Assembly: GCA_945876035.1 (NCBI GenBank)
Contig: CAMCMU010000044.1
Coordinates: 1-39,563, forward strand
Source of the DNA: Schlesneria paludicola DSM 18645
Lineage (GTDB): Bacteria; Planctomycetota; Planctomycetia; Planctomycetales; Planctomycetaceae
Length of the DNA: 39,563 nt
Direction of reading: 5' to 3'
The notes below the pieces were generated by a model. The model saw nothing but the letters and a program-made list of their open reading frames with translations, was not told where the DNA came from and made no database searches. The translations under genes and the position numbers were made by a program. Positions 16,515 to 25,599 of the stretch are shown here, in pieces. Position 1 is the first letter of the stretch. Each line of letters starts with the position of its first letter.

Positions 16515-18749
16515 TCACGCGGCGCGACGGTCGTTTGATTCCTCATCCTCGAAATCCGTCTCGGCAGGAGTTTCGTGTCCATATCCATACTCTGAATTCA
16601 CCCCGACTTCGAGGTGGTTGGCGACAATTCCCAAGACATGGACTCCCGATGCACGGAAAGAATCGATAGCACGCGTCACCATCTTTCGACGATTCTTGTC
16701 CGGACGGACGATCACGACGGCTCCATCGACAATTCGGCCAACGATCGCCGGATCCGTGACGGCCAGCACAGGAGGCGCGTCAATCAGGATTTGGTCGTAA
16801 ATCTGTTCCGCCCACGCGATGACATCGCTGAATCGGTCGCTGGACAGCAACTCCGACGGATTGGCTGGACGGGGACCGGAGGGCATGAAATCCAAACGTT
16901 CAATGCCGAGGTGAAAGATGTTTTCCAAGCAGCTTTCTGCAACGCTGTCATTGTCTCGCAGAACTTGGGACAGCCCCTGCGATCCTTTCAGGTCAAATAA
17001 TTGGGTCATTCCAGGCCGACGCATATCGGCATCGATCAATAAGGTCTTCTTGCCCGCTTGTGCGAAAGCAACCGCGAGGTTGGCGAGTGTTGTTGTTTTT
17101 CCATCACCCGGCTCAGTACTTGTGACAACAAGACGCTGAGTGTCTCCCGTCGAAAAGGTAATCGAGCTTCGAAGGGTTCGGAAGGATTCCGATTCCAAGC
17201 CGTTCGGGTGCGTATAGGTGACAACCTGATCAATTCCAGAACCTGGCAAAGGGTCCATACGGCGAATCATCGCCAGAATTGGTAACCCCAGTTGCCAATG
17301 CATTTCATCCGGTGAACGGAAGCGGTCGTCGAAGACATCCAGAAGATAGATCACGCCCAGACCGAAGAGCGTGCCAAGAGCTAAGCACAACAAGACCGTC
17401 TTCGAGATTTGAGGCGAAACCTTATTCGTGGGAACACGTGGCATTCCCAAAACCTTGATCCGCAACCCCGAATCGGCACCCATGTCAATGCGTTTCATTT
17501 GCTCGAGAACGACATCATAAAATTTGCGTTTCGAGCGGACGTCTAATTCCACAATTTCCATTTTGGCCATGTCGTTGTTCATGTCCATGGCGAGCGTTTT
17601 TACGGTTTCAAACTCTCTTCTTAATGCCGCTTCATGCGTTGCTGCTTGATTCAGTCTCTGCTGAGCCATCTGCCATAAACGGGGGCCGAGTTCCTTATCC
17701 CGAAGCTGCTGCATGGCTAAGGCCGTCGCTTGTGATCGGCCATTGAGCCAAGTTTCCGTTGACGTAATGCGATCCCTCAGTTGTCGAACCTGCGAATGAT
17801 TTTTGCCAAAGGACTGCTCTTTTTTCTTGAGTTCTGCGCGATCTGTCACTAAGGACTCTTCAAACCTTGCAACCGTGTAGACGTCCGACGAACCGATACC
17901 CATTGTTTTGAGAAGCAATTCGCGAGAGACATCTCCGGCAGCCTGCTGAACAAACTGAGCGATGTCGCTGCCACTCTCCAACGCAGATCTCAACGAATCC
18001 AAAAAGGCGCGGGCTTCCAATGTCTTCTTTTGCGATTCGACAAGTGCTTCGTTCAACTTGATCGTTCGCTCGATCACGACATTGGTATTTTTTTCGTTGC
18101 CCTGCAGCAAGACTCCAGAGGTTTGCTTCAGCGACAACAGTAGCCGCTCCTTCTCCTGCAATTCGAGTTCGAGATCTTTTTTTTCCTTGGTCAATAATGC
18201 GAGGTTCTCCTTGGAATCGCTGCGACGTATCTGCTTCACAGAGTGCAGATACGAATCGACAACCGCTCCAACAACGAACGCCGCTGTCTGGGGATTTTTG
18301 GAAACGTAACGGACATTCAGTACGTTCGTCAGACGCGGCGATGACACAGACATTCCCTTGCGGAGAACATCCGTCCACTTGGATTTCAGGAATCCTTTGA
18401 AGTCAATTCGGTGCCGCAGGGGCAATGCCTTAATGGCTCCATCGAGAACTTCGTCACTAACCAGAATTTTTTGATAATTCGGCATGACGTCCATGATCTG
18501 ACGTTGCTCCGAGTTTCCTTTGTTGTCGAGGACGTTACCCTCCGTTTGAAGAACGAGTATTTCTGCGCTGGATTCGTACTTCTTCGTTGCGGTTGCATAC
18601 CAGATGCCACCCACGATCCCTCCGGCCACGATGAAGGCTGTCAACAACCCGATCCGATGGCCGACGACTTGGAGGAATCTCGCAATTTCAACGAGCGGCG
18701 TGTTCGTATGAGTGGAAATCGGTGTTGAGGAAGGATTGTCCGAACTCAT
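16515..18749 (-). CDS. Wzc-like polysaccharide co-polymerase / bacterial tyrosine autokinase
   Basis: This 744-residue inner-membrane protein has a Wzz domain flanked by two membrane helices: 'IGLLTAFIVAGGIVGGIWY' near the N-terminus and 'TVLLCLALGTLFGLGVIYLL' near residue 450. A long coiled-coil periplasmic region lies between. A cytoplasmic BY-kinase follows, with Walker A 'STEPGDGKTTTLANLA' (about 545), Walker A' 'LLIDADMRRP' (about 573) and Walker B 'ILIDAPPVL' (about 656). It should control chain length and export of a surface polysaccharide. The usual C-terminal tyrosine cluster is reduced to 'EYGYGHE' in an acidic tail. The ATG at 18749 is chosen because 'MSSDNPSSTP' leads straight into the Wzz region; the longer frame to 18863 would overlap wza. 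It is 67 bp downstream of wza. Confidence 0.93.
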   Translation of the reverse strand: MSSDNPSSTPISTHTNTPLVEIARFLQVVGHRIGLLTAFIVAGGIVGGIWYATATKKYESSAEILVLQTEGNVLDNKGNSEQRQIMDVMPNYQKILVSDEVLDGAIKALPLRHRIDFKGFLKSKWTDVLRKGMSVSSPRLTNVLNVRYVSKNPQTAAFVVGAVVDSYLHSVKQIRRSDSKENLALLTKEKKDLELELQEKERLLLSLKQTSGVLLQGNEKNTNVVIERTIKLNEALVESQKKTLEARAFLDSLRSALESGSDIAQFVQQAAGDVSRELLLKTMGIGSSDVYTVARFEESLVTDRAELKKKEQSFGKNHSQVRQLRDRITSTETWLNGRSQATALAMQQLRDKELGPRLWQMAQQRLNQAATHEAALRREFETVKTLAMDMNNDMAKMEIVELDVRSKRKFYDVVLEQMKRIDMGADSGLRIKVLGMPRVPTNKVSPQISKTVLLCLALGTLFGLGVIYLLDVFDDRFRSPDEMHWQLGLPILAMIRRMDPLPGSGIDQVVTYTHPNGLESESFRTLRSSITFSTGDTQRLVVTSTEPGDGKTTTLANLAVAFAQAGKKTLLIDADMRRPGMTQLFDLKGSQGLSQVLRDNDSVAESCLENIFHLGIERLDFMPSGPRPANPSELLSSDRFSDVIAWAEQIYDQILIDAPPVLAVTDPAIVGRIVDGAVVIVRPDKNRRKMVTRAIDSFRASGVHVLGIVANHLEVGVNSEYGYGHETPAETDFEDEESNDRRAA

Positions 18750-18816
18750 AATTTTCCGGCAGCGGGCGGTTTGAATGTCGAGGGATCTCACGGCGACGGC
18801 CACACGGCCTCGCCTC

Positions 18817-20031
18817 TCACAGCCCTGGAATTGGCAACGAACTGCTGATCCCAAATCGAACAATATTGAGGGCTTCCATCATGACTGTCGCGGGCGTTTG
18901 TTCTACGCTCACGACATCTCCAGGGGCGAGTCGAAGATTTGCCTGCGAATTCGTCTTGGCCTGCTTCAGACTGACTTTAATCACCGCCGTGTCAGATCCA
19001 TTGGCCTTGCGGCGAATCACGAAAATTTTGTCTGCGACAGTGACACTTGTCCCGCCGGCCTTGGAGATTGCATCGGTCACCCGAACGTCCTCATTCAGTG
19101 GAAATTCATAACGATCGGGTTTGCGAACCAATCCCATGACGTGCAACGGCTCGGGGTCGCGTTTCTCGATATTGACAACGCCGCCATCGGTGATCAGATA
19201 GCCTTCGGCTTCAGATTCCCCCTGTTTCGTTGCCTTCACAAGGTCAATTCGGACCGTCTGAAACGTCGATTCACCAGTCGCCATCCCGTGGACAGCGAAT
19301 TCCTGATTGATCGGATCGCCTCGGTCGTTCGTCATTCCGACGGTATCGACATCTTTCAGATTTTCTGAGGCGACGGGATCCTGTCGAGATCCATTGGCAC
19401 GCGTTGAATTGCGGATCTCGACAATCGTCCCGGCATCTTTTTCCAAACCTTCTGCCGCATTGAGCGCTGCGAGTAGATCACTCTGCCCTCGTGGCAATTC
19501 GTAGACCCCCGGTTTTTTCACCGCACCCATGACGGTCACTCGATTTGTTCGCTGTTTCTTCATCGTGACGGTCACGTTGGGGCTCTTAAAAAACTCGCCT
19601 TGAATACACCCTTCAAAAATCGCCGCTTCGGCTTCTTGTGTTCCCAGGCCGGCCACTGAAATTTTGCCGACCTCCGGCAAATTGACAAACCCCGCCTCAT
19701 TGACTCGAACCGGTATTTTCACTGAGTCTTTCTCGTCGAGGCTGGCGGAGATCACGACTTCAATCACGTCTCCTCGATCGATTAAGTCGCTATCAACCGC
19801 AGCACGAGCCAGCCGAGTCAGATCTAAGGTCTGAGAATTTTCGCGACGCACAGCGACCATTTCGCTCGGCATGGTGTGAAACGTATAAACACCACCGCCG
19901 CTCGTCTGACATCCGGTGATGGCCACGAACAGTGTCCCCAAACATGCGACGACCAATCTGCCAGATGCAGAGGACACCGACGAATGTCGGTTCGCCGCTT
20001 GCGAAATGAGGGAAAACAGGTGATTCTCCAT
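18817..20031 (-). CDS. Wza-like outer-membrane polysaccharide export lipoprotein
   Basis: This 404-residue protein forms the outer-membrane pore for polysaccharide secretion. The signal peptide ends in the lipobox 'AITGC' (Cys 41). A polysaccharide-export domain (about 80-165; 'DRGDVIEVVI', 'VNLPEVGKISVAGLG') is followed by two SLBB domains: 'VTVMGAVKKPGVYELPRG' (about 175) and 'LHVMGLVRKPDRYEFPLN' (about 300). An insertion between the SLBB domains covers about 220-290. The C-terminal helix 'TVMMEALNIVRFG' may cross the outer membrane as in E. coli Wza. It is transcribed with the tyrosine kinase. No glycosyltransferase or flippase is in the window, so the polymer is made elsewhere. Confidence 0.93.
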   Translation of the reverse strand: MENHLFSLISQAANRHSSVSSASGRLVVACLGTLFVAITGCQTSGGGVYTFHTMPSEMVAVRRENSQTLDLTRLARAAVDSDLIDRGDVIEVVISASLDEKDSVKIPVRVNEAGFVNLPEVGKISVAGLGTQEAEAAIFEGCIQGEFFKSPNVTVTMKKQRTNRVTVMGAVKKPGVYELPRGQSDLLAALNAAEGLEKDAGTIVEIRNSTRANGSRQDPVASENLKDVDTVGMTNDRGDPINQEFAVHGMATGESTFQTVRIDLVKATKQGESEAEGYLITDGGVVNIEKRDPEPLHVMGLVRKPDRYEFPLNEDVRVTDAISKAGGTSVTVADKIFVIRRKANGSDTAVIKVSLKQAKTNSQANLRLAPGDVVSVEQTPATVMMEALNIVRFGISSSLPIPGL

Positions 20032-20417
20032 CGGGGACTCATCGATTCAAGTGTGGGCGGTCGCCGTCAAAAAACGACTGCCAACGGGTCATCGTCCATT
20101 CGACAGCAGAGATCGCCAAGGATCGTCCGTTTTGCGGGGGCTTTGTACGAAAACACTTTCAGAACGTCAATACGGATGTACGCTCATCACAGGATCTCGC
20201 TCGGAGGAAGCAGGGGAGACGGCATCAATTCGACCACTGAATTTTCAACGATGATGCTCGAACACAATCACCGTTCGCCGACCACGAAGGCACAACCGCA
20301 AGGCCACACTACAGGCAGGTCGTTGACAGGTTCCCACAGGAGTTGGCGTTCGCGATGGGTCCGATTATCATCCCTGATGCTGTTTTGTATTGCGTGTTGC
20401 ACTGCTTGGAGCCCACC
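20032..20417. other. Divergent regulatory region between wza and the acetylesterase, 386 bp
   Basis: It must contain both promoters. A TTGACA at 20323-20328 points toward the acetylesterase, but no good -10 box follows. I see no structured RNA or gene. Confidence 0.35.
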
Positions 20418-21542
20418 ATGCCTCGTTCCCTGCTCTCAGTCTGTTTGTGGCACACATTTCTGGTGACCTGCGCCGCAGAGCCGGCCCAACTGGTTCTGAG
20501 GAGCCCGCGTCCGTATCAAGTCCTGCAACGCGAGGGATTTCAACCAAAACAGTCTGCGGCAAACAATCCTGGTGGACCCGAGTTGGGGTTTACGGACGTG
20601 ACGATCGAGGGCGACAACCCCCGTGGTTTCACCGGTCAATGGCAATACAGGATTGTGCGACTGAAGAACGGCTACGGTCAAAACACGGACTGGCAATATC
20701 TCCAAGTCGAGAACGCGACGAAAGAAATTCGCGGTCTGGCTGAAGTTCCTGCCGGGGGTTGGTATCGGTTGGAAGTCCAGTGTCTGGACGGCCAGGCTAC
20801 AGTGGCGACCGGTTCCGTCGAACCGATCGGTGTCGGCGAGGTGTTTCTCATTGCTGGTCAGTCTTATGCTGGCGGGTACCACGACGAGATTCTCAAAGTC
20901 ACCGATTCTTCACAAGCCGTTTCAGCCTACGACTGGCAGGAAAAAACGTGGCGAATTGCTCACGATCCGCCGCCTCACAACGGAGACGGAGGTTCGATTT
21001 GGCCGCACCTCGGCGACATGCTGGTGCCGACATTGCGCGTTCCTGTCGCCTTCGTGAATGTTTCCGTTGGTGACACATCAGCATCCCAATGGCTGCCCAA
21101 TGAGATGCTCCATCAACGGCTTGTTGAGGTTGGCAAGGAGATTGGTCTGTTTCGTGCGGTCCTCTGGCAGCAGGGCGAATCAGATGTCCTCGAGAAATCC
21201 TCTAGCGCCGCATACGTTAAGAAGATGTTGGAGATTCGCGAAGCGGCTTGCGATGACTGGAGATTCGATCCCCCTTGGCTGCTCGCCAAATCCACACTTC
21301 ATCCCACTATTTACAACCGCCCCCTCGAAGAGAATCAGATCCGATCGGCGATCGATCAGTTGTGGTCACGCCCCGGTTTTCGTCCGGGTCCAGACACCGA
21401 CGTCCTTGGAGGCGACAATCGCGGCGGTGCCAATTCGCGTCACCATTTCAGTGCTGAGGGACAACGTCGCGCGGCATGGCTGTGGTTCGCCTCCCTGTGG
21501 AATGAACTCAATCGTGATCCTGACACACGAGCCGGGAGTTGA
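20418..21542 (+). CDS. Exported sialate O-acetylesterase-like SGNH hydrolase
   Basis: This 374-residue protein has a signal peptide ('LLSVCLWHTFLVTCAAEP'), a beta-rich N-terminal part (about 25-140) and a SASA/SGNH esterase domain. The nucleophile sits in 'LIAGQSYAGGY' (Ser 149), the conserved 'VLWQQGESD' is at about 247-256, and a catalytic His lies in 'RHHFSAEG' near 343. The family removes O-acetyl groups from sialic acid or from plant and bacterial polysaccharides, and planctomycetes carry many. GGAG six bases before the ATG at 20418 sets the start; the frame itself opens at 20343. It is divergent from the wza/wzc pair, so a polysaccharide substrate is plausible but unproven. Confidence 0.87.
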   Translation: MPRSLLSVCLWHTFLVTCAAEPAQLVLRSPRPYQVLQREGFQPKQSAANNPGGPELGFTDVTIEGDNPRGFTGQWQYRIVRLKNGYGQNTDWQYLQVENATKEIRGLAEVPAGGWYRLEVQCLDGQATVATGSVEPIGVGEVFLIAGQSYAGGYHDEILKVTDSSQAVSAYDWQEKTWRIAHDPPPHNGDGGSIWPHLGDMLVPTLRVPVAFVNVSVGDTSASQWLPNEMLHQRLVEVGKEIGLFRAVLWQQGESDVLEKSSSAAYVKKMLEIREAACDDWRFDPPWLLAKSTLHPTIYNRPLEENQIRSAIDQLWSRPGFRPGPDTDVLGGDNRGGANSRHHFSAEGQRRAAWLWFASLWNELNRDPDTRAGS

Positions 21543-21649
21543 GCGATCAGAGAGTGGAACGGAATTTACTCAACCCACATCGGCCGGGGATTCAAGTTCC
21601 GCAGACTCATGAAAAAGCAAAAACACGGCGGTCGTTTCGTTGCGGGGAT

Positions 21650-22291
21650 TCATACAATTCCGATACCGAAAACTTCCTCTTCCGTGGTCATTTCCGGTCC
21701 AGACCACAGAGAATAGGGTGGTTTGTTAGCCGTCATGGAAAGTGAACCCGCGTGATGCGAAGCGGACTGATTCTGTAATACAGAATCTCTTCGGTGGATG
21801 GTGGTACTGAGGGGAAGAAGCACGTGAGGGGTTGTGTGTTCTTCGGTCTCGTCACTCAATCGCGCGTAAGCATCCTCACAAAAATCATCATAGTTACATG
21901 TGTAGCCCGGCAACTCTGACCGCTCGACTTCTTCGGCAAACGCAAGGATAACCCGACTCTGAATCGTCTCACGACACTCGGAATTGATGGGGTGTGCAAT
22001 ATCGGCATGGAGTCTTACACGGCCATCGTCTGCCTTCAGCGCTCGATCGCCGTGAAGGTGTACTCCACAATCATTGCAAAATTGGGCTCGCAGATGATTC
22101 TTCGTCGAACACATCGGGCAACGATCCATCAGCTTGCGGCTAGGCATGGCGACGAACGATCCCCGTGTCCCCTGAATAATTTTCAAATCGCGGATGACGA
22201 AGCGGTCATCAAACGTGATTGAGCAGAACGCTTGCAAGCGTTCATTGGGATCGCCATTCATCAGCTTGATGCGAATCTCGGTGATTTCCAC
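21650..22291 (-). CDS. spoVG: SpoVG-family nucleic-acid-binding regulator with zinc ribbon
   Basis: Residues 1-55 are a clear SpoVG domain ('MEITEIRIKLMN', 'LQAFCSITFDDRFVIRDLKI', 'GSFVAMPSRKL'). This family binds RNA and DNA and acts as a global regulator in Firmicutes. A zinc ribbon of the form C-x2-C-x10-C-x2-C follows ('CPMCSTKN...FCNDCG', about 58-75). Next comes a conserved-looking part 'DIAHPINSECRETIQSRVIL', then a long polar tail, for 213 residues in all against about 95 in Bacillus SpoVG. GTG at 22291 is preceded by AGGAG at eight bases. It lies downstream of ispE on the same strand, echoing the ispE-purR-yabJ-spoVG neighbourhood in Bacillus. Confidence 0.9.
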   Translation of the reverse strand: MEITEIRIKLMNGDPNERLQAFCSITFDDRFVIRDLKIIQGTRGSFVAMPSRKLMDRCPMCSTKNHLRAQFCNDCGVHLHGDRALKADDGRVRLHADIAHPINSECRETIQSRVILAFAEEVERSELPGYTCNYDDFCEDAYARLSDETEEHTTPHVLLPLSTTIHRRDSVLQNQSASHHAGSLSMTANKPPYSLWSGPEMTTEEEVFGIGIV

Positions 22292-22413
22292 GGTTGCACT
22301 CCTGAAAACTGAGATCAGTAAAACAATCCTTTTCCGTCAACACGGATCCCTAAATCCTCCGGCGTCGAATGATGTTCTGAAACGCGTCGACGAGTCCACA
22401 TCTCCGCGGCGAA

Positions 22414-23322
22414 TTATGGACCCATTCGCGCCACTTGAATCCATGCCACTCCACTGGAACGAAGTTGACTCGCCACCCTCAACGCCTGCTGTTTTGACGA
22501 ACAAATGCCAAAGTACGATGAACCGCTGCCGCTCATGCGGTGGCCTAAAACGGGCAATTTCATAAATCGTCTTCGCAGCTTTCGAACCTCGGCATTCAAA
22601 ACTTCGGCGGGAGTCTGAAGGCCATTGTGCAAGCGTTGGGCCATACGACCCAATGCCCCGGCTTGAAGCGCCTCGATAAACGGAGCGACCTGCTGCCCTG
22701 TGTGATCCGGGCTGCATTGCCGATAAACGGCGGGGGTCGACAAACCACTCGCTGGCTTGGCGACCACGAAATGCAGATTTGTCTCGATGGGAAGAGGCTT
22801 GATCCGTTCGCCACGCCCAGTGCACAATGCCAATGGCGATTCCGAAAGAAAAAAAGGAACGTCGCTGCCTAGTTGACCAGCTAACGCGACAAGCTCACTT
22901 CGAGGCAATCGCAAATTCCACAGACGATTGAGCCCCGCTAGAGTGGCCGCGCAGTCGCTGGAGCCGCCGCCTAATCCCGCTGAAGAGGGGATGCGTTTGA
23001 CGAGCGTGATCCGAACACCCGCGGAACAATTCGTGTGAGATTGCAGCAACTTTGCCGCGCGAACAACCAGATTTTCTGGGCCCGCTGGCGCTTCCAGTCG
23101 TACGGATCCGCTCAATGTCTTCGCGGACGAATCGACGACCGTCAGTTGAATTTCATTCGTCGAAGCAACATTAAAAATCAATGTATCGTAGAGATTGATG
23201 GAGGCCATCACCGATTCAATGTCGTGAAAACCATCCGACCGACGTGCAACAATGCGCAAAAACAGATTCAGCTTGGCAGGAGCCAATACGGTCAGACATC
23301 GATTTGTCTGCCAGCAGAGCAT
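22414..23322 (-). CDS. ispE: 4-diphosphocytidyl-2-C-methyl-D-erythritol kinase
   Basis: IspE phosphorylates CDP-methylerythritol in the MEP isoprenoid pathway. This 302-residue GHMP kinase has the substrate part 'VLAPAKLNLFLRIVARRSDG', the ATP-binding loop 'IPSSAGLGGGSSDCAATL', 'LGSDVPFFL', and the C-terminal 'GHRMSGSGSSYFGI'. The start at 23322 lacks a good ribosome binding site, and the first 11 residues may be extra. It belongs to the minus-strand run apgM-nadD-ispE-spoVG, but spacers of 120-380 bp suggest separate promoters. Confidence 0.95.
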   Translation of the reverse strand: MLCWQTNRCLTVLAPAKLNLFLRIVARRSDGFHDIESVMASINLYDTLIFNVASTNEIQLTVVDSSAKTLSGSVRLEAPAGPENLVVRAAKLLQSHTNCSAGVRITLVKRIPSSAGLGGGSSDCAATLAGLNRLWNLRLPRSELVALAGQLGSDVPFFLSESPLALCTGRGERIKPLPIETNLHFVVAKPASGLSTPAVYRQCSPDHTGQQVAPFIEALQAGALGRMAQRLHNGLQTPAEVLNAEVRKLRRRFMKLPVLGHRMSGSGSSYFGICSSKQQALRVASQLRSSGVAWIQVARMGP

Positions 23323-23545
23323 TTTCGTGTCGCATCCGGTGAACCAGCTTCAATGCACGGAACAAGACGATTGCAAAACAGACGGCGAAATCAGGACTGG
23401 GGAAAGCCAGCTACAAGGAGCCTGTCCATTGAGCAAACGGTGAACGGGAGCAAACAGCCAAGGGATTAGGAAACCAAATCAGACGGAGGATTCTCCGAGC
23501 TCAGATGCTAAAGCGCGCGCGTTCAATTCGTCAAGAGAATTTTCA

Positions 23546-24163
23546 TTAACTCGGTTCCGGGCCTTTCGAGTACAAACCATTCTGAGTGATATAGACTTCG
23601 ACTGCGCGCGGCAAAAGATATCGGATACTTCTTTCTTGCTCGACACGTTGTCGAATGCTGCCGGCGGACAGTTCGAGGTGCGGTATCTGGACTGACTTCA
23701 GGCGAGACTGAATGGACGGACCCAGTTGCGTCTGTAACAGAGACTTGTCGGGCGACTGTTCGCCTCCACGATTGACCGTGACGACTGTTGCCAATTCCAA
23801 AATCCGCTGAGGCTGACTCCACATTGACAGATCACGCAGTGAATCAGCACCCATCAACAGAAACAATTCATACGCGGGATGCTCGGCATGAATTTGCTCG
23901 AGAGTCGTGACCGTGTACGAGATTCCGGATCGATCGAGTTCCATCCGGTTGAGCTGAAAGTAAGCGTTCCCGGCAATTGCAAACTCAATCATTTCGCACC
24001 TCGCTTTTGGTGACGAGATCGCCGAACCAAGCTTATGAGGCGGACACGCCGAGGGAACAAACCAGACCGCATCGAGTTGACACTGTTCACGACACTGCTC
24101 GGCCAAGACAAGATGGCCGTTGTGAATCGGATCGAAGGTGCCGCCAAAAATTCCGAGTCGCAT
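23546..24163 (-). CDS. nadD: Nicotinate-nucleotide adenylyltransferase
   Basis: NadD adenylates nicotinate mononucleotide to deamido-NAD. The 205-residue protein shows the nucleotidyltransferase motif 'GGTFDPIHNGHL', 'VPSACPPHK', 'GISYTVTTLEQI', 'FLLMGADSLRDLSMW', and the C-terminal 'SAGSIRQRV' and 'IRYLLPRAVEVYI'. ATG at 24163 is preferred because GAAGAG lies five bases upstream; the GTG at 24169 abuts that site. A nested inverted repeat lies 18-68 bases upstream and may regulate it. Confidence 0.95.
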   Translation of the reverse strand: MRLGIFGGTFDPIHNGHLVLAEQCREQCQLDAVWFVPSACPPHKLGSAISSPKARCEMIEFAIAGNAYFQLNRMELDRSGISYTVTTLEQIHAEHPAYELFLLMGADSLRDLSMWSQPQRILELATVVTVNRGGEQSPDKSLLQTQLGPSIQSRLKSVQIPHLELSAGSIRQRVEQERSIRYLLPRAVEVYITQNGLYSKGPEPS

Positions 24164-24180
24164 TATCACTCTTCACCTCA

Positions 24181-24231
24181 TGACCGAGTTCACGATACCC
24201 GTTTCGAAATCGGTCATCCACATTTCGAAAC
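24181..24231. promoter_or_regulatory. Nested inverted repeats upstream of nadD (candidate operator)
   Basis: GTTTCGAAAT (24201-24210) and ATTTCGAAAC (24222-24231) form a perfect 10-bp inverted repeat across 11 bases. Their TTTCGAAA cores are 21 bp apart, two helical turns. A second pair, TGACCGA (24181-24187) and TCGGTCA (24210-24216), interlocks with it. The position fits control of nadD; the regulator is unknown. Confidence 0.45.
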
Positions 24232-24390
24232 AGATCCTCCAAGGCAGACGGATTGAGATGCCGACTTTTGTCATTTTGTCCCCGTCACTCCTCCTGCCGA
24301 AAGTTTAGATCGCAGGGGAAGCGATGATTTCATATCGGTCGGCCTCCCCCTTCTGAAAAGCTCTCAGCCGTTGTCCGCTAGGACGCCTCG

Positions 24391-25599
24391 TTAAGCACCA
24401 TATTTTTCCAATCGGCCCGCATGTGCCATCGCCAACAACATCAAGTGTTTGGCCTCAAATTGCCCTAAGCCGCCTCGCAGGCAGTGTGATTCTCCGAATC
24501 CGGTTGACCCGTCAAAACGACATGTCTCTGCGGCGATCAGTGTCGGCACCGGATGCCAACTGTGGGACTTCATTGTGCTTGGAGTACTGTGGTCTCCCGT
24601 GACGACGATCACGGTTGGATTGAGCGCGGTCACTCGCGGAATTGCCGCATCCAGCTCCTCGGTGCGTTGCACCTTCAACGAAAAGTTTCCATCTTCACCG
24701 GAGGAATCGGTGTACTTCCAGTGGATAAAGAAAAAGTCGTGATCGTTCCATGCCGCTTCGAGTTGCGACATCTGCTCGTCCAGCGTGTGTCCAGCGTCCA
24801 AAATGTTCATCCCTACGAGACGGGCCAGTCCGCGATACATGGGATAGACGGCGATCGCCCCCGCGCGCATCCCATAGACCTCGGAAAAGGGGGGGATATG
24901 CGGGAGTTTATCGATGCCACGGAGAGTCAGAAAATTTGCAGGAGCATCGTCCTTTAAGAGGTCTTTCGCTTGGCTCAGAAACTGCTGAGCGATCGACGCG
25001 GTTTTTTCGCTCCCGTCAGAGCGCGCTAACGGCTCCAAAGCGGGAACTCCGGTCGCCTGTGGATCCGTGTCCTGAACATCTCCACCCAGATCCGGCCCCC
25101 GAAAAATAACAACCGTTCGATGTCCTTCTCCTGCACGGACAAACACTTCGACACCGGGAATACGGATCTGGTTCAGTTTGGCACTGAGTTGAGCTCCGAT
25201 TTCCGACGAAATGCGACCAGCCCGGCGATCCGTGATCTTTTCCTCTTCGTCAATCGTACAAAAGTTGCCGCGAATGGCGACGTCATTCGGACCGAGAGCG
25301 AAATCAATGCCGAGTGCTTCCAGCACACCGCGTCCAATTTCGTACTTCACCGGATCGTAGCCAAACAAACCAAGATGTCCGGGCCCACTTCCGGGTGCGA
25401 TGCCTGGCAAAACCGGAATGCTCAGCCCCAGAGTCCCCCGACGGGCCAATGCGTCGAGATTTGGCGTGATGGCCGTTTCGAGTTCCGTTTTTCCGCCCGG
25501 TGCCTGTGGCAATCCGCCCAAGCCGTCAGCGATCACAAAAACGATCTTGGAACCATTGTCCTTCTGCAAACGACGCGTGAAATCGTGGGGATCGGTCAT
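24391..25599 (-). CDS. apgM: 2,3-bisphosphoglycerate-independent phosphoglycerate mutase, archaeal type
   Basis: ApgM interconverts 3- and 2-phosphoglycerate in glycolysis and gluconeogenesis and belongs to the alkaline phosphatase superfamily. The 402-residue protein has the N-terminal metal site 'VFVIADGLGGLP', the catalytic-serine loop 'IAPGSGPGHLGLFGYDP', 'GRGVLEALGIDFAL', 'AGEGHRTVVIFRG', and the C-terminal metal ligands in 'VVTGDHSTPSTMKSHSWHPV'. Length and motifs match the archaeal-type enzyme rather than the 510-residue GpmI. The ATG at 25599 is used; the conserved part begins about 17 residues later ('SKIVFVIADG'). Confidence 0.94.
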   Translation of the reverse strand: MTDPHDFTRRLQKDNGSKIVFVIADGLGGLPQAPGGKTELETAITPNLDALARRGTLGLSIPVLPGIAPGSGPGHLGLFGYDPVKYEIGRGVLEALGIDFALGPNDVAIRGNFCTIDEEEKITDRRAGRISSEIGAQLSAKLNQIRIPGVEVFVRAGEGHRTVVIFRGPDLGGDVQDTDPQATGVPALEPLARSDGSEKTASIAQQFLSQAKDLLKDDAPANFLTLRGIDKLPHIPPFSEVYGMRAGAIAVYPMYRGLARLVGMNILDAGHTLDEQMSQLEAAWNDHDFFFIHWKYTDSSGEDGNFSLKVQRTEELDAAIPRVTALNPTVIVVTGDHSTPSTMKSHSWHPVPTLIAAETCRFDGSTGFGESHCLRGGLGQFEAKHLMLLAMAHAGRLEKYGA

